The notes beneath the pieces were generated by a model. The model was not told the DNA's origin and did no database searches. It worked only from the letters and a program-made list of their open reading frames with translations. Positions 16,799 through 24,456 of a stretch of DNA of 64,000 nt are shown here, one piece after another (positions within the stretch are counted from its first letter, which is position 1; each line of letters starts with the position of its first letter). The DNA is from Mucilaginibacter sp. KACC 22063 (lineage in GTDB: Bacteria > Bacteroidota > Bacteroidia > Sphingobacteriales > Sphingobacteriaceae), in the NCBI RefSeq assembly GCF_028736115.1, contig NZ_CP117877.1:1674001-1738000 (forward strand), written 5' to 3'. The translations under genes and the position numbers were made by a program.

Positions 16799-17281
16799 GT
16801 GAATTATTATCAAAGTGCCGGTGTGTTGATCTTAGGCAGCCGTTTCAGGCGGCTTAGCGAGGATTTTCTGTTAGCAGTAAATAATGTTTATCAGCAACTC
16901 AATATCGGTTTTGAAGCTGGATGGTTCCCTGCATTTTACCTGCTCGATCATTACAAAGCCATTTCCATTAAACAATTAAGCGAGGCAATGGGCAGCAGTC
17001 ATCCCGCAGCAAGTCAGTTAGTTACTGCCCTGAAAAAACATGGTTTGGTGGCATCTGTACAACACCCTGATGATGCCAGATCCCAGCAAATAAGTCTTAC
17101 AGATAAAGGCAAACACTTATTGAAGAAAGTAAAACCAGTATGGCAAGCAATACAATCAGTAGTTGAAAGGCAAACATTCTCTCTTGAAATGGCGGTATTG
17201 CCAATGTTATCCTCTTTAGAGGAGAACCTTACCCCCAAAGCACTTACGCAACAAATTATTAATCAGTTAAAACATGGATAA
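16799..17281 (+). CDS. MarR-family winged-helix transcriptional regulator
   Basis: 160-residue dimeric repressor type. The winged helix is visible as ISIKQLSEAMGSSHPAASQLVTAL (helix-turn-helix), then GLVASVQHPDDARSQQISLTDKG, the MarR wing with its DxRxxxxxLT pattern. The start is GTG at 16799, placed by the promoter 4 bases upstream and by the normal length before the first helix. It overlaps hutH by 8 bases, so both are one operon. The 26-bp palindrome in the promoter predicts self-repression and control of hutH. The ligand is unknown; histidine or urocanate would be natural guesses. Confidence 0.92.
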   Translation: MNYYQSAGVLILGSRFRRLSEDFLLAVNNVYQQLNIGFEAGWFPAFYLLDHYKAISIKQLSEAMGSSHPAASQLVTALKKHGLVASVQHPDDARSQQISLTDKGKHLLKKVKPVWQAIQSVVERQTFSLEMAVLPMLSSLEENLTPKALTQQIINQLKHG

Positions 17282-18767
17282 GCTATTTGCATACGGTACA
17301 GGCCGCATGAATGTTGACACCTGCCTTGCTATTGCACGCAACCAGATTAAAGGTGTATTAAGTGCGCAGGCAGTTGAAAATATAAAACGCTCAGAAAGCT
17401 ATGTGGCAGAGATTCTTAATTCAAATACATCTGTTTACGGCATTAATACGGGTTTCGGGCCTTTATGTAATACGAAGATATCTGCTACGGATGCCCGTAA
17501 ACTGCAAACCAATATTTTAAAAAGCCATAGCGTAGGGGTAGGGGAAGCTGTACCAGTTGAGATTGCCAAGATCATGCTGATTACAAAAGTGCACGCTCTT
17601 GCTCAAGGTTATTCAGGTATTGCACTTACTACGCTTGAACGTATCTTATGGCATATCGAACAGGACATTATCCCTGTGGTGCCCGAAAAGGGATCAGTAG
17701 GTGCCTCCGGCGACCTTGCGCCTTTGTCGCATTTGTTCCTGCCGCTTATTGGCTTGGGAGAAGTGTTTGAGGATGGCAACCGTGTACCGGCACAGGAGTT
17801 ATTAGAAAAACACGGGTTATTGCCGCTTGAACTTGGCCCCAAAGAAGGCCTTGCACTTATCAATGGCACACAGTTTATACTGGCATTTGCCGTGCAAGCT
17901 GTTGAACGGTTAGATCAACTGCTGCTTACTGCTGATGTGGTAGGCGCCATGTCGCTCGAAGGTTTAATGGGATCAGCAAGCCCCTTTGATGCCCGCCTGC
18001 ATGAGTTAAGGCCGTTTGAGGGTTGCAAGCAAGTAGCCGCTAATCTTCGCCGCTTGCTGCAAGGTTCACAAATCATGGTGGCCCATGCCGATTGCGACCG
18101 TGTGCAGGACCCATACTCGCTGCGTTGTATGCCGCAGGTACATGGTGCATCGCGCAATGCTTGGAAACATCTGAATGACCTGGTTGAAATTGAGCTGAAT
18201 TCTGTCACCGATAACCCGATCATTTTTAATGCTGATGATACCATAAGCGGAGGCAACTTTCATGGCCAGCCATTGGCTATGGCGCTTGACTATGCCACCA
18301 TTGCAGCTGCAGAATTAGGCAACATTGCCGACCGCCGCTGTTATCTAATGAATGAAGGTCGTTATGGCTTGCCCAAATTGCTGATACCTGATGCCGGGCT
18401 TAATTCGGGTTTAATGATACCGCAATACACCACTGCAGCCTTAGTTACCGAGAATAAAACTCTTTGTTTCCCGGCCAGCGCCGATAGTGTACCAACATCG
18501 CTTGGTCAGGAAGACCATGTATCAATGGGCAGTATCAGCGGACGTAAACTGCACAAGGTGCTTGATAATGTGGAGTACATTATGGCCATTGAATTATTAT
18601 ATGCCACACAGGCAATGGAATTCAGGCGGCCGCTAAGGTCATCATCAATACTTGAACGCTGCCATAAAATGGTAAGGGAGCAAGTACCCTTTATTAGCGA
18701 CGACCGTATTTTTGCCGATGATATTAAACGTTTACATCAACTTATTTTAAGCGGAGATTTGCTGTAA
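17274..18767 (+). CDS. hutH: Histidine ammonia-lyase
   Basis: Removes ammonia from L-histidine to give urocanate, first step of histidine breakdown. 497 residues, full length. The MIO-forming Ala-Ser-Gly is at 144-146 in GSVGASGDLAPLSH. The selectivity pair is Ser84-His85 (NILKSHSVGVGE), typical of histidine enzymes rather than tyrosine or phenylalanine lyases. YGINTGFG (Tyr55) and the LGQEDHVSMG block are also present. No other hut gene (hutU, hutI, hutG) lies in the window, so the downstream pathway must be elsewhere. Translationally coupled to the MarR gene. Confidence 0.93.
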   Translation: MDKLFAYGTGRMNVDTCLAIARNQIKGVLSAQAVENIKRSESYVAEILNSNTSVYGINTGFGPLCNTKISATDARKLQTNILKSHSVGVGEAVPVEIAKIMLITKVHALAQGYSGIALTTLERILWHIEQDIIPVVPEKGSVGASGDLAPLSHLFLPLIGLGEVFEDGNRVPAQELLEKHGLLPLELGPKEGLALINGTQFILAFAVQAVERLDQLLLTADVVGAMSLEGLMGSASPFDARLHELRPFEGCKQVAANLRRLLQGSQIMVAHADCDRVQDPYSLRCMPQVHGASRNAWKHLNDLVEIELNSVTDNPIIFNADDTISGGNFHGQPLAMALDYATIAAAELGNIADRRCYLMNEGRYGLPKLLIPDAGLNSGLMIPQYTTAALVTENKTLCFPASADSVPTSLGQEDHVSMGSISGRKLHKVLDNVEYIMAIELLYATQAMEFRRPLRSSSILERCHKMVREQVPFISDDRIFADDIKRLHQLILSGDLL

Positions 18768-18777
18768 CAGCAAAGAG

Positions 18778-18799
18778 TTTTTACAACAATCTGTAAAAA
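18778..18799 (+). terminator. Short AT-rich hairpin after hutH
   Basis: TTTTTACA (18778-18785) pairs with TGTAAAAA (18792-18799) around a 6-base loop, just after the hutH stop. It is low in GC and has no T-run afterwards, so terminator activity is uncertain. Confidence 0.3.
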
Positions 18800-18913
18800 A
18801 TTATGCGAACCAATTTGCGCTTTGGTATAAAAGCAAGGTTTAAACAGTTTAAACATATTTTATATCACTTGAGTACAAAAACGGCTTAAATAGCTTATTT
18901 TAAGGCATTTTCG

Positions 18914-18921
18914 TACATTTG
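18914..18921 (+). promoter_or_regulatory. Candidate -7 box TACATTTG for lysine 6-transaminase
   Basis: TACATTTG fits TAnnTTTG and lies 16 bases before the ATG at 18938. It implies a short leader and a transcript separate from hutH. No TTG at the -33 spacing was found. Confidence 0.45.
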
Positions 18922-18937
18922 AGAAAATCGCTTCCTT

Positions 18938-20269
18938 ATGAATATGATGCCAGTAACTGCCCAGAATGTACACGAAGTTTTAAAGAGACACGTACTTGCC
19001 GATGGCTTTGACCTAACCTTTGATATGGAGAAAAGCCAGGGCGTTTATATCTACGATTCTAAATATAACCGTACCCTGCTCGACTTTTTTACCTGCTTTG
19101 CATCTGTACCTTTAGGATACAACCATCCTAAAATGCTGAATGATGAAGCCTTTAAAAAGGACCTTTTACTGGCCGCATTAACCAACCCGTCAAACAGCGA
19201 TATCTACACTGAACAATATGCCCGTTTTGTGCAAACTTTTGAGCGTGTAGGCATACCAGATTACCTTCCACATGCCTTCTTCATTTCAGGTGGCTCACTG
19301 GCTATTGAAAATGCACTAAAAACGGCAATGGATTGGAAAGTACAGAAAAACTTCGCCAAAGGCTACAGATCAGAAAAAGGGTTTAAAGTAATCCATTTTG
19401 AACATGCTTTTCATGGCCGTTCGGGTTATACCTTAAGCTTAACCAACACTAAGCCGGTTAAAACCAAATGGTTTGCCAAGTTCGATTGGCCGCGTGTAAG
19501 CATCCCTTACATTGATTTTGATGAATTTAAAAACGATCCGGAATCGCTTTACCTGCGCGAAGAACAATCATTAGCAGAAATTGAAAAAGCCTTTGCTGAT
19601 AACAAAGACGATATATGCGCCATTATTATAGAACCTGTACAATCTGAAGGTGGCGATAATCATGTGCGAAAGGAATTTTTAGAGCAGCTGCGTATTATGG
19701 CTGATGAGCATGAAGCCATGTTGATTTATGATGAAGTGCAAACCGGGGTAGGACTTACAGGCAAATTTTGGTGCCATGAACACTTTGGAGACAAGGCACG
19801 CCCGGACATTATTGCTTTTGGTAAAAAAATGCAGGTTTGCGGTATACTGGCCAGCAGGCGTGTGGAAGAAAATCCTGAAAACGTATTCAGTGTACCATCG
19901 CGCATTAACTCAACCTGGGGCGGCAACCTGACAGATATGGTGCGCTCAGCCAAAATATTAGAAATTATTGAAGAAGACGGATTGTGTGCCAATGCAGCCC
20001 AAACAGGAACTTATCTTCAGCATTGCCTTAACGAATTGAGCAGAAGCTATAACCAAATCAGTAATATACGCGGCAAGGGCTTGCTAACAGCATTTGACTT
20101 TCCTGATGCTGCAACAAGAGATGCTTTTGTAAGAAAAGGACTGGACCACAATACCATGTTTTTAGGATGTGGTGAAAAGACCATTCGTTTCCGCCCGGCA
20201 TTAATAATGGACAAAGCCCATATAGATGAAGGTGTAAATATTATGAAGGCTGTTTTAACAGAACTTTAA
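18938..20269 (+). CDS. lat: L-lysine 6-transaminase
   Basis: Class III PLP aminotransferase moving the epsilon-amino group of lysine to 2-oxoglutarate, giving the semialdehyde that cyclises to piperideine-6-carboxylate. 443 residues, the usual length. The sequence follows the Lat subfamily: DLTFDMEKSQGVYIYD, FFTCFASVPLGYNHPKM, FISGGSLAIENALKTAMDWK and HAFHGRSGYTLSLTN. LIYDEVQTGVG comes before the Schiff-base Lys in IIAFGKKMQV. Lysine breakdown would need a following dehydrogenase, which is not in the window. Own promoter (-7 box at 18914). Confidence 0.92.
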   Translation: MNMMPVTAQNVHEVLKRHVLADGFDLTFDMEKSQGVYIYDSKYNRTLLDFFTCFASVPLGYNHPKMLNDEAFKKDLLLAALTNPSNSDIYTEQYARFVQTFERVGIPDYLPHAFFISGGSLAIENALKTAMDWKVQKNFAKGYRSEKGFKVIHFEHAFHGRSGYTLSLTNTKPVKTKWFAKFDWPRVSIPYIDFDEFKNDPESLYLREEQSLAEIEKAFADNKDDICAIIIEPVQSEGGDNHVRKEFLEQLRIMADEHEAMLIYDEVQTGVGLTGKFWCHEHFGDKARPDIIAFGKKMQVCGILASRRVEENPENVFSVPSRINSTWGGNLTDMVRSAKILEIIEEDGLCANAAQTGTYLQHCLNELSRSYNQISNIRGKGLLTAFDFPDAATRDAFVRKGLDHNTMFLGCGEKTIRFRPALIMDKAHIDEGVNIMKAVLTEL

Positions 20270-20443
20270 ATATGTAATAATCTTGCTACACGTGTAAGTT
20301 AAACACTATATGTACCCCTGTTTTTGCAATTAAGATATTATACTTGTGTGATATCGTTTAATAACTAAACAAAATAGTATTTTATAATTAACGGCCGGCT
20401 ATATCAACGGTCCGGTTTGTTATTTTTCATTTTAGGGGTAATA

Positions 20444-20869
20444 ATGAGCAAACACACCGAGAAACTAAAAAAACAACTGCTGGAAATTTCAGAAGTTGTC
20501 AACGCATTCCAATCAGAGGCGGTACAGCTGAGGATTGTGGATAAATTGCTTGACACGATGCTCGAAGCCGAGCGTGGCGAAGCAGATGTGGATAATTTAG
20601 GTAAGCGCACACCAAGAAACGGGGATGAAGAGAGGCTGATAGGTAAAAAGAAACCAGGCGCCACTAAAATTTTATACCAGTTACTCGCAAGTGACTTTTT
20701 TAATATACCGCAATCCATTTCATCAATAGCTGAGCATTGCAGAGATCAATTCGAAGCTGACTTTAAAACATCAGAGCTTTCTGGGATACTGCTTAAACTA
20801 TCTAACGAAGGCAAGCTTATACGTCAACGCAATAACGATAATAACAGGTTCGAGTACGTAAAATCCTGA
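20444..20869 (+). CDS. Hypothetical protein with winged-helix-like C terminus
   Basis: 141 residues, soluble, charged. The start at ATG 20444 has AGGGG five bases upstream, one of the few Shine-Dalgarno-like sites in the window; an in-frame start 27 bases earlier would add a hydrophobic tail and is less likely. The N-terminal half looks coiled-coil-like (KLKKQLLEISEVVNAFQSEA). The C-terminal half has helices and a turn resembling a winged helix (SSIAEHCRDQF, GILLKLSNEGKLIRQ), so DNA binding is possible. No family recognised. It is closed by a strong terminator. Confidence 0.7.
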   Translation: MSKHTEKLKKQLLEISEVVNAFQSEAVQLRIVDKLLDTMLEAERGEADVDNLGKRTPRNGDEERLIGKKKPGATKILYQLLASDFFNIPQSISSIAEHCRDQFEADFKTSELSGILLKLSNEGKLIRQRNNDNNRFEYVKS

Positions 20870-20873
20870 TAAA

Positions 20874-20910
20874 AATAAAGGCCTGTGCATTTATTGCACA
20901 GGCCTTTATT
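20874..20910. terminator. Strong bidirectional terminator, 16-bp perfect stem
   Basis: Positions 20874-20889 pair perfectly with 20895-20910 around a 5-base loop. The core is GGCCTGTGCA, flanked by AATAAA and TTTATT, so either strand has a GC stem followed by U-rich sequence. It sits between convergent genes (hypothetical at 20444 and lipoprotein at 20925) and should end both. Confidence 0.88.
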
Positions 20911-20924
20911 TAAATAAGTTATGC

Positions 20925-21371
20925 TTATTTTATTTTCTTCAGATCGTATTGATAGATGATCGTATCTGATGCAGTTGTATAAAACTTAAACACGCTTGAC
21001 CCATCAAACTGGTAAACGTAAACACCAGCTAAATGTACTTTAGCAGGAGGCACACCAGTGGTACTTGCCGTTTTATCAACAAATAAGATATACTGAGGGT
21101 TAATGCTGAAATCACCATAGCTGCCAGCATGCGTAGTTGTGGTATCACTTGTAACCTTATACCCTGCAACCGCAGTGGTATTCATATCCATGGTAAAATT
21201 TGATTTAGTAGTATCAATTTTACCCGTAGCTTTACTTTTGTGATAGATAATAAATTGCCCGCTGAAAGTTCCCGAAGGTACCGGTAGCGGTGTAGTGTCG
21301 GTGTTATCTTTTAAACAGCTGCTTAAAGCCATTATCAGAAAGGGTAGTAGGTAGAGAATTTTACGATGCAT
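20925..21371 (-). CDS. Hypothetical lipoprotein
   Basis: 148 residues. The N terminus is a lipoprotein signal (MHRKILYLLPFLIMALSSC) with lipobox LSSC, so Cys19 would be lipidated. The mature part starts with KDNTDTTPLP, acidic and Thr-rich as often in Bacteroidota surface lipoproteins. It then shows beta-type alternation (GTFSGQFIIYHKS, YVYQFDGSSVFKFY). It resembles small lipocalin-like or jelly-roll domains in general look, but no family is recognised. Shares the terminator at 20874-20910 with the convergent gene. Confidence 0.75.
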   Translation of the reverse strand: MHRKILYLLPFLIMALSSCLKDNTDTTPLPVPSGTFSGQFIIYHKSKATGKIDTTKSNFTMDMNTTAVAGYKVTSDTTTTHAGSYGDFSINPQYILFVDKTASTTGVPPAKVHLAGVYVYQFDGSSVFKFYTTASDTIIYQYDLKKIK

Positions 21372-21443
21372 ACTAACTTCTTATCAGGTTCTTTAAGACT
21401 TATACGTAGGTTAGAGTGTAAACGCTACGTTTAGTTTAATATT

Positions 21444-22247
21444 TTATAATTTTTTTGCTTCATTCCAGAAAATATCCATTTCTGCAAGGGTCATATCTTG
21501 TAACTGGCGGTTGTTTTCTTTAGCTTTTGATTCGAGATACTGGAAACGTTTAATAAACTTACGGTTAGTTTTCTCCAGCGCATCTTCAGGATTGATATTA
21601 ATGAACCTTGCATAGTTGATCAATGAAAACAGCAGGTCGCCGAATTCGCCTTCTGCTTTTTCATGGTCAATAGCGGCTTCATTTTCCACATTAAATTCAT
21701 CTCTGAATTCTTTGATCTCTTCTTCAACCTTTTCCCAAACCTGGCCTTTATCCTCCCAGTCGAAGCCCACGCCGCGTGCTTTTTCCTGTATGCGCGATGC
21801 TTTAACCAATGCAGGTAATGATGCCGGCACGCCGCCCAAAACAGATTTATTACCTTCTTTAAGCTTTATCTTTTCCCAGTTGCGTTTTACGTCGTCTTCG
21901 TTGTTCACCTCCTCATCACTGTAAATATGCGGATGGCGGTTGATCAGTTTATCGCAAATGCCGTTAAGTACATCAGTAATATTAAAGGCATTGGTTTCAG
22001 AGCCTATTTTAGCATAGAAAACCATGTGCAGCATAATATCCCCAAGCTCTTTACGGATCTCATCCATATCGCCGCTCAAAATAGCGTCAGAAAGCTCATA
22101 AGTTTCTTCTATGGTAAGGTGGCGCAGGCTTTCCATGGTTTGTTTCATGTCCCACGGGCAGTTTGCACGAAGATCATTCATAATGGTAAGCAAGCGATTG
22201 AACGCTCCGCCGGGAGTATCTGATTGTACTGGAGGTGTTAATGCCAT
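21444..22247 (-). CDS. mazG: Nucleoside triphosphate pyrophosphohydrolase MazG
   Basis: 267 residues with two MazG all-alpha domains, the length of E. coli-type MazG. It cleaves NTPs and dNTPs to monophosphate and pyrophosphate, clearing damaged nucleotides and lowering (p)ppGpp indirectly. The first domain has CPWDMKQTMESLRHL then EETYEL and GDIMLHMVFYAKI (EExxE-type metal site). The second has EEIKEF and GEFGDLLFSLINYAR. The start ATG at 22247 lies 4 bases after TACATTTG, suggesting a leaderless transcript independent of mnmD upstream. Confidence 0.93.
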   Translation of the reverse strand: MALTPPVQSDTPGGAFNRLLTIMNDLRANCPWDMKQTMESLRHLTIEETYELSDAILSGDMDEIRKELGDIMLHMVFYAKIGSETNAFNITDVLNGICDKLINRHPHIYSDEEVNNEDDVKRNWEKIKLKEGNKSVLGGVPASLPALVKASRIQEKARGVGFDWEDKGQVWEKVEEEIKEFRDEFNVENEAAIDHEKAEGEFGDLLFSLINYARFININPEDALEKTNRKFIKRFQYLESKAKENNRQLQDMTLAEMDIFWNEAKKL

Positions 22248-22251
22248 ACAG

Positions 22252-22259
22252 CAAATGTA
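22252..22259 (-). promoter_or_regulatory. -7 box TACATTTG 4 nt before the mazG start
   Basis: On the minus strand TACATTTG is followed by CTGT and the mazG ATG, the leaderless layout repeated at several genes here. No TTG at the -33 spacing is visible. Confidence 0.55.
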
Positions 22260-22292
22260 TGGAGTTTACCATTGCGAAGGAGTGAATTTTAA

Positions 22293-22318
22293 ATTAATGA
22301 ATCATGTAATTCATTAAT
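22293..22318. repeat. 10-bp inverted repeat between mnmD and mazG
   Basis: ATTAATGAAT (22293-22302) pairs perfectly with ATTCATTAAT (22309-22318) around a 6-base loop. It lies just after the mnmD stop and upstream of the mazG promoter. It could be a weak AT-rich mRNA end for mnmD or an upstream control site for mazG. Confidence 0.45.
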
Positions 22319-22327
22319 CAACGTAAA

Positions 22328-23002
22328 CTACCTTATTGCCCTAAGCATTTCGCGCTTACCTGGTGCGCCGGGTGCTTTCTCAACTTTTAGCCCTAATGCT
22401 TTAAGCATGCGTTTTAAATTACCTGTAATGGCATAGGTGACAAATACCCCGCCCGGTTTTAAAAATTTTACAGTATGGCTTATGGCTTCTTCATTCCACA
22501 TTTCGGGTTGATGAATAGCCGCGAATGCATCAAAATAAACAACATCAAAAAGCTGACCGGTATTGAATGAAATAAGCTGACGGGTATCGGTAGTGAGGGT
22601 AACAAAAGGATTAAGCGGGACAGGCTGTTTTAAAGATGCCTGGTACTGCTGCATAAAAGCCTGCCATGTTGCGGGTGACAGATATTGGTCATACCCTGTT
22701 TGCGAGATCATTTCCTGCGACAATGGATATGCCTCTATGCCGGTATAATTCAGGTTGATCTCTTTTGCTGTGCAAAATTCGGCAGTGAGTAAGAAGTTTA
22801 AACCTGTACCCAAGCCCACCTCAAGCACGCTGACTTCATTTACATCCTTACCTGCAAGAAAGTACCTTAAACCTGAATTTAAAAAAACATGCTGGCTCTC
22901 TTGCAAGGCGCCATGTTTAGAATGGTAGTTTTCGCTAACCTGCGGGTTGAAAATAGTTTTCGACCCATCAGCAGTGGTAACAAGTTGCAATTGATTATCC
23001 AT
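22328..23002 (-). CDS. mnmD: tRNA 5-(aminomethyl)-2-thiouridine methyltransferase MnmD
   Basis: SAM-dependent methyltransferase that completes the mnm5s2U modification at tRNA wobble position 34. The SAM loop is VLEVGLGTGLNFLL. The family motif is YFDAFAAIHQPEMWNEEAI, and GGVFVTYAITGNLKR is near the end. The length of 224 residues matches stand-alone MnmD without the MnmC oxidase domain found in E. coli. The ATG at 23002 is used rather than an in-frame alternative 30 bases upstream, which would only add residues encoded within the neighbouring gene. It overlaps the upstream MBL-rhodanese gene by 8 bases, so the two are coupled. Confidence 0.92.
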   Translation of the reverse strand: MDNQLQLVTTADGSKTIFNPQVSENYHSKHGALQESQHVFLNSGLRYFLAGKDVNEVSVLEVGLGTGLNFLLTAEFCTAKEINLNYTGIEAYPLSQEMISQTGYDQYLSPATWQAFMQQYQASLKQPVPLNPFVTLTTDTRQLISFNTGQLFDVVYFDAFAAIHQPEMWNEEAISHTVKFLKPGGVFVTYAITGNLKRMLKALGLKVEKAPGAPGKREMLRAIR

Positions 23003-24344
23003 TCTTACGGCTTGCAAAACCAGCAATGGCATCGCCTAAATCATAAACGGGTACATTATTTACCTGTGTGGCAATAATACTGCTTGCGGCAGCCGAGCGG
23101 TAGCCCGCTGCACAGTGTACAACTATTGGTTTATTGGTAGGGATATTATTCAATTGCTCACGCAGTTCAGGAAGGGGTATGGTCAATGCCTCATCAAATA
23201 TCTTCGACTGGTTGATCTCATTCCAGTTACGCACGTCAACTATTGTGTAGTTTTCAGGATGTGATTTGAAATCTTCCTGATTCAATACTGGCGACGTGGT
23301 ATCAGTATGAGCCGGAGCAGTTATAGCACCTTTAATATTTTGTTCGTAACCTATTTTAGCTGCTCTTGCAATAGCCTGGTCTAAATGTTCATTATCGGCT
23401 GCGATAATGTAGAAAGGTTCATCACCATTTAGCAAAGCACCCAGCCATGTTTCAAACTTGCCGTTAAGCTGAATGTTTACAGCACCTTTAATGTGGCCTT
23501 TCTTAAAATCCTGTTCCGGGCGGACATCTACAATGAATATTCCGGCTTCAAGTTCTGCATCTGCTGCTAATCTTGGTACTGCATTAACAGAAGCTGTAAA
23601 AGCAGGTGCGCCTTGTTTATTCAGTTCAACATCGTAACCAAAGTAACGTGGCATAAATGGCTGATCGCCGGTCATTAGTTCAACGAATTGTAGTTCGTTC
23701 ATCAATTGCAGGGCGTAATTCTCACGCAATTCTTTGCCAATAGTGCTTTGCAGATCAGGGCTCATGCTTTTGCCGCATAAAGAGCCGGGGCCGTGTGCAG
23801 GGTAAACAATTACATCCTGCGGCAAGGTCATCAGCTTTTCGCGGGTAGAGTGATATAGGTCTCGTGCCAGTTCTTCTTTTTTAGCTGTGATGTTGCCTGC
23901 ATTCTCACGTAGGTCAGGCCGGCCTACATCACCGGCAAACAGCGTATCGCCAGTAAAAATGGCTGTGCTTTTTCCAGTTTCATCTTCTACCAAAATGCAG
24001 ATAGAATCGGGGGAATGGCCTGGTGTGTTAATTGCTTTAAGTTTAATGTCGTTCAGTTCTATAACATCACCTTCGTCAAATGTTTGGTGCGGATAGCCTG
24101 CGCCAACCAGTTTGCTCACGTAAATGGTAGCACCGGTTTGCTCATGTATTTCTAAATGCGAGCTTACAAAGTCGGCATGCGGGTGTGTTTCAATCACGCC
24201 AACAATATCTGCCTCGTGCAGTGTAGCAAAGTCATAGTAAGGCTGTGGGTCGCGTGCCGGATCAATTACGATCATTTTACCGGCTCTGAGCACTGCGTAT
24301 GAAGCATGTGCAAGGCCCTTATCATAAAACTGATGTATAAACAT
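22995..24344 (-). CDS. Metallo-beta-lactamase fold protein fused to two rhodanese domains (persulfide dioxygenase-like)
   Basis: 449 residues. The N-terminal MBL domain (1 to about 245) has ETHPHADFVSSH, HSPDSICIL and FTGDTLFAGDVGRPDLR. This is the ETHE1/BlH pattern of iron-dependent persulfide dioxygenases that turn glutathione or other low-molecular-weight persulfides into sulfite. The first rhodanese domain (about 260-345) has AADNEHLDQ where the active Cys loop should be, so it is inactive. The second (about 360-449) keeps VHCAAGYRSAAA with its Cys. In a bacillithiol organism the persulfide carrier would probably be bacillithiol, which is inference. TATCTTTG lies 5 bases before the ATG. 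Confidence 0.88.
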   Translation of the reverse strand: MFIHQFYDKGLAHASYAVLRAGKMIVIDPARDPQPYYDFATLHEADIVGVIETHPHADFVSSHLEIHEQTGATIYVSKLVGAGYPHQTFDEGDVIELNDIKLKAINTPGHSPDSICILVEDETGKSTAIFTGDTLFAGDVGRPDLRENAGNITAKKEELARDLYHSTREKLMTLPQDVIVYPAHGPGSLCGKSMSPDLQSTIGKELRENYALQLMNELQFVELMTGDQPFMPRYFGYDVELNKQGAPAFTASVNAVPRLAADAELEAGIFIVDVRPEQDFKKGHIKGAVNIQLNGKFETWLGALLNGDEPFYIIAADNEHLDQAIARAAKIGYEQNIKGAITAPAHTDTTSPVLNQEDFKSHPENYTIVDVRNWNEINQSKIFDEALTIPLPELREQLNNIPTNKPIVVHCAAGYRSAAASSIIATQVNNVPVYDLGDAIAGFASRKNG

Positions 24345-24349
24345 TGGCG

Positions 24350-24357
24350 CAAAGATA
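24350..24357 (-). promoter_or_regulatory. -7 box TATCTTTG 5 nt before the MBL-rhodanese start
   Basis: On the minus strand TATCTTTG is followed by CGCCA and the ATG, consistent with a leaderless or near-leaderless mRNA covering the MBL-rhodanese gene and mnmD. Confidence 0.55.
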
Positions 24358-24405
24358 AGGGTATTGTTTATTTACTGAAATGGCTTGTGTAGCGGGTATG
24401 TAAAT

Positions 24406-24433
24406 AAAAAAAGCCACCGGATTTTCCGGTGGC
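24406..24433 (-). terminator. Intrinsic terminator of the M13 peptidase gene
   Basis: GCCACCGGA (24413-24421) pairs perfectly with TCCGGTGGC (24425-24433) with a 3-base loop. On the minus strand the stem is followed by seven T (24406-24412). It lies 24 bp after the M13 stop, a textbook rho-independent terminator. Confidence 0.9.
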
Positions 24434-24456
24434 CTGGATTTAAAAATTAAGGCTGT

